From: CAZFMJ01 sp964520045
Lineage (GTDB): Bacteria; Elusimicrobiota; Elusimicrobia; Elusimicrobiales; CAZFMJ01
Assembly: GCA_964520045.1 (NCBI GenBank)
Contig: CAZFMJ010000014.1
Coordinates: 1-46,440, forward strand
Direction: 5' to 3'
Length of the DNA: 46,440 nucleotides
The notes under the pieces are model-generated. The model did no database searches and was not told the origin of the DNA. It saw only the letters and a list, made by a program, of their open reading frames with translations. A program made the translations under genes and the position numbers. Positions 41,642 through 46,440 of this stretch are shown here, piece after piece (positions within the stretch are counted from its first letter, which is position 1; each line of letters starts with the position of its first letter).

Positions 41642-42553
41642 TTAATTTATAGCAAGAGACTGGACATATTTCACATACCGGGTGTATATTTCCAGTTTTG
41701 TCAGATTGGCCGTCTTTCTTACGCTGAAGTCTTCCACATTAAAGGAAGACATAACGGTGCCGTATGTCATAGCCCTTCGCAAAGCGTCAAAATTGCGCCA
41801 GTTCCCGCAGGAAGCCAGATACCCCATAAATCCGCCGGCGAAGGTATCGCCGGCTCCGGTGGGGTCTACCACCTTGTCGACCGGATAGGCCGGCAAAGCC
41901 AGAATCTCGTCTTCAAAAAACAGCATTGAACCGCTGTCGCCTTTTTTTATAACAATAACTTTCGGCCCCATTGAAAACAGCATCCCGGCGGTTTTTATGA
42001 GATTATACTCCCCTGAAAGCTGGCGCGCCTCTTCCTCGTTGACAAAGAAGATGTCAACCTTGGAAAGAAGTTTTTTAAGAGAGGGCTTTTTTGAGGATAT
42101 CCAGTAATTCATGGTATCGCAGGCGACAAGGCCCGGCTTTCTCATCTGCCTGAGAACATCGCTCTGCAAATCGGGATCGATATTGGCGAGAAAAAGCGTT
42201 TCGCACATCTTATGAAAAAAATACAATTTGGGTTTGAACCGCTCGAACACATTAAGATGCGTGGCTATGGTTACGGCATTTTTAAAATCCCTGTCGTAAC
42301 GGCCCTTCCAGTGGAAAGTTTTGCCGGCCATGGTCTTAAGTCCGCTGAGATTCACGTTTTTCCGGTCCATAATAGCGCGGTATTTTTTTGGGAAATCCTC
42401 TCCCACGACTCCGATTACGCTTATAGGCGCAAACTGGCACGCGGCCATAGAAAAGTGAACGGCAGACCCCCCCAGCGCCCGTTCCGCCCTGCCATGCACG
42501 GTCTCGACCGAATCAACCGCCACCGACCCCACTACAAGTATCGTGTTTTTCAC
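41642..42553 (-). CDS. PfkB-family carbohydrate kinase
   Basis: A 303-residue ribokinase-like kinase. The N-terminal GSVAVDSVET opening and the C-terminal signature DPTGAGDTFAGGFMGYL (about 244-260, with the catalytic Asp in GAGD) are present. An early ALGGSAVHFSMA contacts the substrate. Ribokinase, adenosine kinase and other specificities share these motifs, so the sugar or nucleoside is unknown. It overlaps the SurA_N gene by four bases, and the 75-base spacer after it holds an imperfect 15-base triplication (CTGTTAGTCTGAAGA-like words). Confidence 0.85.
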   Translation of the reverse strand: MKNTILVVGSVAVDSVETVHGRAERALGGSAVHFSMAACQFAPISVIGVVGEDFPKKYRAIMDRKNVNLSGLKTMAGKTFHWKGRYDRDFKNAVTIATHLNVFERFKPKLYFFHKMCETLFLANIDPDLQSDVLRQMRKPGLVACDTMNYWISSKKPSLKKLLSKVDIFFVNEEEARQLSGEYNLIKTAGMLFSMGPKVIVIKKGDSGSMLFFEDEILALPAYPVDKVVDPTGAGDTFAGGFMGYLASCGNWRNFDALRRAMTYGTVMSSFNVEDFSVRKTANLTKLEIYTRYVKYVQSLAIN

Positions 42554-43266
42554 AATCCCTTTTCCCTCTGCTCAAGAAACGTTTTTATTTCCTTATTGGC
42601 GGTCGCCTGCCGCAGAAAATAGTTGGCGGACTGAACGAACGTCTGCTGAGATAAATTTTGCATAAATTTATCTTTCCCCTTAACTCCGTCCTTATCCGCC
42701 TTGTCAAAATCCTTCAGGCTTCCCGTCATGGCGATATAATTTTCCTGAATTTCGGACGGAGAAAATTTAACGGCGCTCCAGAGAAGCTGACGCATTTTCA
42801 TGGAAAGCCGGGAATGTTTGCGCCATGCTTCAAACTCTTCCGGCATCATGTGAAATTTCTGCCGTATCGCCTGAAAATAAAGTCCATGGCTGAAAGCGCC
42901 GTCCTGCTGGAACTGAGGATTGCTCTGTATTTCCGCTGAAACTTCAAAATCCGAAACGCTGATTCCCATCTTTTCCGCTTCCTGCGCAAAAATCTCCTCG
43001 GAAAGCATATCCCGCAAGATTTCGCCTTTTATCTTATCGTAAAGCCCGGTGGAATCAGCCTCGGAACTCATTCTTTCCATGGCATTCCTCACATTAAGCT
43101 GGAATCTGCTATATGGAATTTTCCTGTTTCCTATGGAAGCAACGGCCCCGGAAGTTGACGCGCCGGAAAAAAGATAGCCGCCCAATCCCACAAATATCCC
43201 GCCCAAAAAAACAGCCACCGTGCCCACGAATATCGACTTCCTGTGTTTTGAAAAAAAGGCTATCAT
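42550..43266 (-). CDS. SurA N-terminal-like membrane-anchored chaperone
   Basis: A 238-residue protein with one N-terminal membrane helix (about residues 11-33), then a SurA_N/PpiD-like chaperone domain that begins ASIGNRKIPYSRFQ (about 43-56) and continues in helices. No parvulin (PpiC) domain is present, so it lacks a visible prolyl isomerase activity and is either a pure chaperone or a reduced member of the family. It overlaps pfkB by four bases and bactofilin by four, so the three form one translational unit. Confidence 0.78.
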   Translation of the reverse strand: MIAFFSKHRKSIFVGTVAVFLGGIFVGLGGYLFSGASTSGAVASIGNRKIPYSRFQLNVRNAMERMSSEADSTGLYDKIKGEILRDMLSEEIFAQEAEKMGISVSDFEVSAEIQSNPQFQQDGAFSHGLYFQAIRQKFHMMPEEFEAWRKHSRLSMKMRQLLWSAVKFSPSEIQENYIAMTGSLKDFDKADKDGVKGKDKFMQNLSQQTFVQSANYFLRQATANKEIKTFLEQREKGL

Positions 43267-43685
43267 GCTTTTTCCTCTCTTCTTGAGTTGGACTGCCTGG
43301 GAGACGCCGCCGCTTCAGGCGCGCGCCCGGACATCAGACACTGCCCGTCGAAAACAGCCCCTTCTTCCACCAGTATTCTGGGAGTCTTTATGTCTCCCTG
43401 AATTTTGCTTTTGGAAAGAAGCTCCACAAAATTAGACCCCGTTATATTGCCCTTGATTTCACCGCTCACTATTATGGTCTCCCCGGAAATATCGCCCTTG
43501 ACCTTGCCTGTCTCTCCTATCACTACCGTCTGGGCATCAACGATCGAGCCCTCGACCCTGCCCTCAACCCGCAGCGATCCTTTCGCCGTGAGAGTTCCCT
43601 GAAAATATGCTTCCCCTCCTATGAGCGTGACGACATGGCTTGAATCAAACGACAGACCCATTTTCCGCTTTTTGAAAAAACTCAT
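43263..43685 (-). CDS. Bactofilin (cytoskeletal protein)
   Basis: A 140-residue protein with the bactofilin domain (about residues 17-110): repeating turns such as GSLRVEGRVEGSIVDAQTVVIGETGKVKGDISGE form a right-handed beta-helix that polymerises into filaments near the membrane. Basic and proline-rich ends are typical. It may control cell shape or place other proteins. Context fits: an M23 peptidase lies 24 bases upstream, and bactofilin/M23 pairs control cell-wall shape in other bacteria. Confidence 0.9.
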   Translation of the reverse strand: MSFFKKRKMGLSFDSSHVVTLIGGEAYFQGTLTAKGSLRVEGRVEGSIVDAQTVVIGETGKVKGDISGETIIVSGEIKGNITGSNFVELLSKSKIQGDIKTPRILVEEGAVFDGQCLMSGRAPEAAASPRQSNSRREEKA

Positions 43686-43709
43686 ATAATCTCCCCGCCC
43701 ATTTTGCGA

Positions 43710-44678
43710 TTAATCGGAATAATTGCCGGCAGATAATGAAGGCACGGAATCCATGCTTCCCACCTGTATAAACCGCATCGGGTTTACGGGAACTCCATCC
43801 CGCCATACTTCATAATGAAGATGGCATCCCGTAGAACGGCCCGTGGTCCCCATCCTGGCGATTACCTGTCCCCGCAGAACTTTGCCGCCTTCCTTTACCA
43901 GCAGTTCCGTAGCGTGCGCGTATAAAGTTGAATACCCCAAACCATGATCTATCAATATCGCCTCTCCGTAGCCGCTGGCCCACCCTGAATGACGCACGAC
44001 TCCGTCCGCAGTGGCATAAACGGGAGTCTCAGGATTATTGGCAATATCTATGCCCGAATGAAATTTATCTTCTCCGGGCGTGTTTATTGAAAGCAGTCTA
44101 TAACCGAAAGGCGACGTCACATTGCCCATCGTAGGCCATATTGAAGGCTTGGCCTTATAAAGATTTCTCTGATTCGCTATATACCACGCTATTTCCTGGA
44201 AACTGGCAAGCCTTTGCCTGGACTCTTCCTTAATCCTCAGCATTGTATTTTGAAAAACAGCCTCGCTCCATTCGGACACTTTCCCGGATAAAACTTTTCG
44301 GAAATTCTGATGGTCATATAAAGTGGGACCGCCTAAAGCTTCTTTCTCGATTATCACGGTTCTATTGCCCATTCCCAGCATTCGTCTCATCTGCTCGTCG
44401 GTTTTTCTGGTCACTTCAAGATACTCCAAATCCATGGAAACGCGATCGGCCATATTTTGCATTCTTGTCCGCAAAACGCTGTTGTCGGCCTTTGTAACCC
44501 AGTAATCGAAATATCTGCCCGTTATATATCCGGACCAAAGAGTAAGAGCTGACCATAATACACAGCAAAAAACAATGAAGGAAAGCGAAAATTTCAGTTT
44601 CCACAGAGGCAGGCCGCTGTGCGGAACTATCAGGATGGTAATTTGCCGGCGCAAAGACTTGCGGAGCTGTGACAGCAT
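43710..44678 (-). CDS. M23-family peptidoglycan peptidase, membrane-anchored
   Basis: A 322-residue protein. After a basic start, one membrane helix (about residues 30-52) anchors a coiled region and a C-terminal LytM/M23 domain. The zinc site is complete: H207 and D211 in HSGIDIAN, and H288 in HLHYE, with H286 and the catalytic H255 region (YAHATE). It therefore should be an active endopeptidase on peptidoglycan. I take ATG 44678; an in-frame TTG 36 bases upstream (44714) is less likely. The bactofilin gene follows, which suggests a joint role in cell shape. Confidence 0.88.
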   Translation of the reverse strand: MLSQLRKSLRRQITILIVPHSGLPLWKLKFSLSFIVFCCVLWSALTLWSGYITGRYFDYWVTKADNSVLRTRMQNMADRVSMDLEYLEVTRKTDEQMRRMLGMGNRTVIIEKEALGGPTLYDHQNFRKVLSGKVSEWSEAVFQNTMLRIKEESRQRLASFQEIAWYIANQRNLYKAKPSIWPTMGNVTSPFGYRLLSINTPGEDKFHSGIDIANNPETPVYATADGVVRHSGWASGYGEAILIDHGLGYSTLYAHATELLVKEGGKVLRGQVIARMGTTGRSTGCHLHYEVWRDGVPVNPMRFIQVGSMDSVPSLSAGNYSD

Positions 44679-44785
44679 TTTTAGTTTATACAAATCCTTA
44701 AATAGAAAAGTCAACTCTTCGACTCGTATTTTTTACCGCCGAAGTACATTGTAGTATACTATAGACAGTATATTGCGGAATTATT

Positions 44786-45697
44786 TCAGTTCGAACCGTT
44801 TTGGGACATTTTCTGAATTTGAGAAGGGTCGATTACGGAGCCGCCGGAATCTTTTGATTCGGCATCCCCCCTTATTTTTCCGCTTGCTGATTTGCGTCTG
44901 CCGGAAGGTTTAGGTAAGGCGTCCATACCCGAACCGCCGGCTGACTTAAACTTGCCGGGAGCGATGCCCCGCAAATGGTTCGACATGCTCACCACACTGA
45001 GCGGAGTCGAAGCGCTGCGCGAGACTGCTTCGCTGCCGCTCAAATACGGGGCCATATCGGGATCGCCCGCTATTTCCATAAGAAGTTCCTTAAATCCGGG
45101 TTTATTCATATATTTTGTCAAAAGAGGCAAAAGACCTTTCATATTGTGCGCCTGCATAAAAAGACCCACTGGATTGCCGGAGGACCTGCTTTCCCAGATT
45201 TTTTTGAATTCAGGGTCGGAATTCAGGTCTTTTATAAATTCTTTCACAAGAGGCTTTTCGCCGTATTTCGCGACCGCGTTAAGCATCCGTGCGGAATCCC
45301 GCAGAATCTGCGCCGGTTCCCGCTCATATGTTTTCTGCGGATCATAGCCCGAAGAAAACGGGAGCACCGCGATCCCGCCCTGCGCCGCGGAGCCGGAACT
45401 GAGTCCGACCGCCATTAATCGCCGGCTGCCCTGAATGCCGGCTGAAACCGCGGCGGCGGCCATATTAGATTCCAACATTGAGCCGGCTTCATCGACAATC
45501 TCCTTGAGCTCCGCATATTTCTTATAAAACCACCATCCCGCAAAAACTGCCGCCGCAAAAAAAAGCAAAACGCATGCGGAAATAAACCTAAACCATTTGC
45601 CGCGTCCGCGCGGCGCAACAGGTTGAGCTCCTGCATCTTTTACGGAATATTCCTTCTCTGCCTTTTCATTATCAATAGATTCGTTATTGTTTTCCAT
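44786..45697 (-). CDS. Hypothetical membrane protein with embedded repeat
   Basis: A 303-residue protein with an acidic N-terminus, one membrane helix (about 37-58) and a long periplasmic part. The middle (about 130-215) is helical, with LNAVAKYGEKPLVKEFIKDL and later residues that recall a solenoid. The C-terminus is rich in S, K and G, probably disordered. Residues about 229-240 (STPLSVVSMSNH) are encoded by a palindromic repeat DNA element. I recognise no family. It lies upstream of the M23 gene on the same strand, with a 107-base gap. Confidence 0.6.
   Translation of the reverse strand: MENNNESIDNEKAEKEYSVKDAGAQPVAPRGRGKWFRFISACVLLFFAAAVFAGWWFYKKYAELKEIVDEAGSMLESNMAAAAVSAGIQGSRRLMAVGLSSGSAAQGGIAVLPFSSGYDPQKTYEREPAQILRDSARMLNAVAKYGEKPLVKEFIKDLNSDPEFKKIWESRSSGNPVGLFMQAHNMKGLLPLLTKYMNKPGFKELLMEIAGDPDMAPYLSGSEAVSRSASTPLSVVSMSNHLRGIAPGKFKSAGGSGMDALPKPSGRRKSASGKIRGDAESKDSGGSVIDPSQIQKMSQNGSN
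44979..45011. repeat. Palindromic repeat inside a coding sequence
   Basis: TTCGACATGCTCA (44979-44991) and TGAGCGGAGTCGAA (44998-45011) form an imperfect palindrome. The sequence matches a repeat type that I know in many bacterial genomes (core CTTCGACTCCGCTCAG). It is in frame in the 44786 gene and codes for STPLSVVSMSN. Confidence 0.7.
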
Positions 45698-45700
45698 AGT

Positions 45701-46440
45701 TTAATATCTGAGCATTTTTTTATCTATTTTTTCCGCCCATGCGTCAATACCGCCGGTAAGAACCCTTACATGCTTAAAACCCGCGTTCTCGAGAATGCCC
45801 GCGGCTTTTAATGACCGGCTTTCATCCTTGCAGTAAACGATTATCCTTTCGGACATATCCAAACCCGCGGTTTTTTCTTTTAACGCGTCAAGCGGCGCCG
45901 AAACGGCGCCTTCTATGCGGCACAGCTCATGCTCCCAATCGCAGCGCACATCCCAAATAATTATCTTCTCCTTTTCCTCAATAACGGATTTTAATTCCTC
46001 AGGGCTTATCCTGCGGGGCCTGAAAATAGAATTACCGCATGACCGCGGTGATTTGATGTTCTGCAATGAAACGATGGAAGAATTGCCTCCGCATAAAGGG
46101 CAGTTCTTATTTTTAGCGATATTTACCGTTTCAAATTCCATGGCAAGACCGCTGAAGATCAAAAGCCTTCCCGCAAGCACCTCCCCGCTGCCCGTGATAA
46201 TTTTAAGCGCTTCCAGCGCCTGAAGAACGCCTATTATTCCGGGCACAGGCCCGAAAATTCCGGTTTGAGCGCAGTCCGCGTTAATTTCATCCGGGGGAAC
46301 CTCCGGATATAAACATCTGTAGCACGGCCCTTTCTCAAAGTTGAAAACCGAGATCTGGCCGTCGAAACGGTATACGCTCCCCGAAACGTCGGGCTTGCCG
46401 AGCATAGAGCAGGCGTCATTAACCAAATACTTGCAGATAA
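45701..46440 (-). CDS. MoeB/ThiF-type E1-like enzyme with rhodanese domain (partial)
   Basis: The gene runs off the right edge, so its N-terminal ATP-binding half is missing. The visible start of the window part, ICKYLVNDACSMLGKP, is the E1 motif in frame to the edge. The zinc-binding cysteines are present in CYRCLYPE and CPLCGG. The C-terminal rhodanese domain (about the last 110 residues) ends with the loop YCKDESRS, where the cysteine is the likely persulfide site. Such MoeB/MoeZ/Uba4-like fusions adenylate sulfur-carrier proteins and supply sulfur for molybdopterin, thiamine or tRNA thiolation. Which one cannot be decided here. Confidence 0.88.
   Translation of the reverse strand, partial: ICKYLVNDACSMLGKPDVSGSVYRFDGQISVFNFEKGPCYRCLYPEVPPDEINADCAQTGIFGPVPGIIGVLQALEALKIITGSGEVLAGRLLIFSGLAMEFETVNIAKNKNCPLCGGNSSIVSLQNIKSPRSCGNSIFRPRRISPEELKSVIEEKEKIIIWDVRCDWEHELCRIEGAVSAPLDALKEKTAGLDMSERIIVYCKDESRSLKAAGILENAGFKHVRVLTGGIDAWAEKIDKKMLRY

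Noticed and set aside
1..46440. CRISPR array, integrase, transposase, RNase P, tmRNA or rRNA genes
   Set aside because: I looked for regular direct repeats with spacers, recombinase signatures and conserved RNA cores on both strands and saw none.

Overview
The window is a 46,440-base piece of a Gram-negative bacterial chromosome, probably from a metagenome assembly because it has a run of ten N at 24112-24121. Outer-membrane barrels, lipid and cell-wall enzymes, FtsZ/FtsA/FtsQ, PilT, bactofilin and an M23 peptidase indicate a free-living double-membraned cell. Gene content and style would suit a lineage such as Elusimicrobiota or Omnitrophota, but I cannot fix the phylum from sequence alone. 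Many genes lack a clear Shine-Dalgarno site, and some may be leaderless.

Layout. 1-3.2 kb: housekeeping genes hflX, plsY, a bifunctional nuclease, HU and a MerR regulator. 3.5-8.1 kb: a visibly AT-rich island directly after tRNA-Pro(GGG). It holds a PD-(D/E)xK restriction endonuclease, its DNA methyltransferase and a KAP-family membrane NTPase. A 16-bp direct repeat brackets it (3574-3589 and 8075-8090). 8.1-12.5 kb: a lipid glycosyltransferase, tRNA-Pro(CGG), acylphosphatase, a sigma-70 factor, apt, tRNA-Arg(CCT) and a TPR membrane protein. 12.6-18.2 kb: two outer-membrane barrel genes, the first behind a multi-helix structured leader. An orphan gene behind an operator-like repeat array follows, then 1.28 kb of non-coding DNA and a small secreted protein.

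From 18.2 kb nearly every gene is on the minus strand. 18.2-23.9 kb: a HEAT-repeat protein, an MFS transporter, and an overlapping trio of methyltransferase, radical SAM enzyme and ATP-grasp ligase that looks like a small biosynthetic cassette. 24-32.4 kb: a VanX-like dipeptidase, a HELGH peptidase/propeller/barrel protein, a TPR protein and a cmk-plsC-rpsA-type cluster with a deoxynucleoside kinase. 32.7-37 kb: pilT, ftsZ, ftsA, ftsQ. 37.3-46.4 kb: tRNA-Leu, two lone receiver proteins, a polysaccharide deacetylase, an ABC exporter, a PfkB kinase, a SurA_N protein, bactofilin, an M23 peptidase and the 3' part of a MoeB-rhodanese gene.

The most distinctive feature is the density of dispersed palindromic repeats. 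A two-hairpin REP-like family occurs at about eight loci, with covarying stems. A second palindrome family is nested inside one of these copies. Two further palindromic repeat types lie in frame inside coding sequences. A 9-bp-period repeat forms the C-terminal tails of two unrelated proteins and also occurs in a non-coding spacer. No CRISPR array, integrase or transposase gene was seen.
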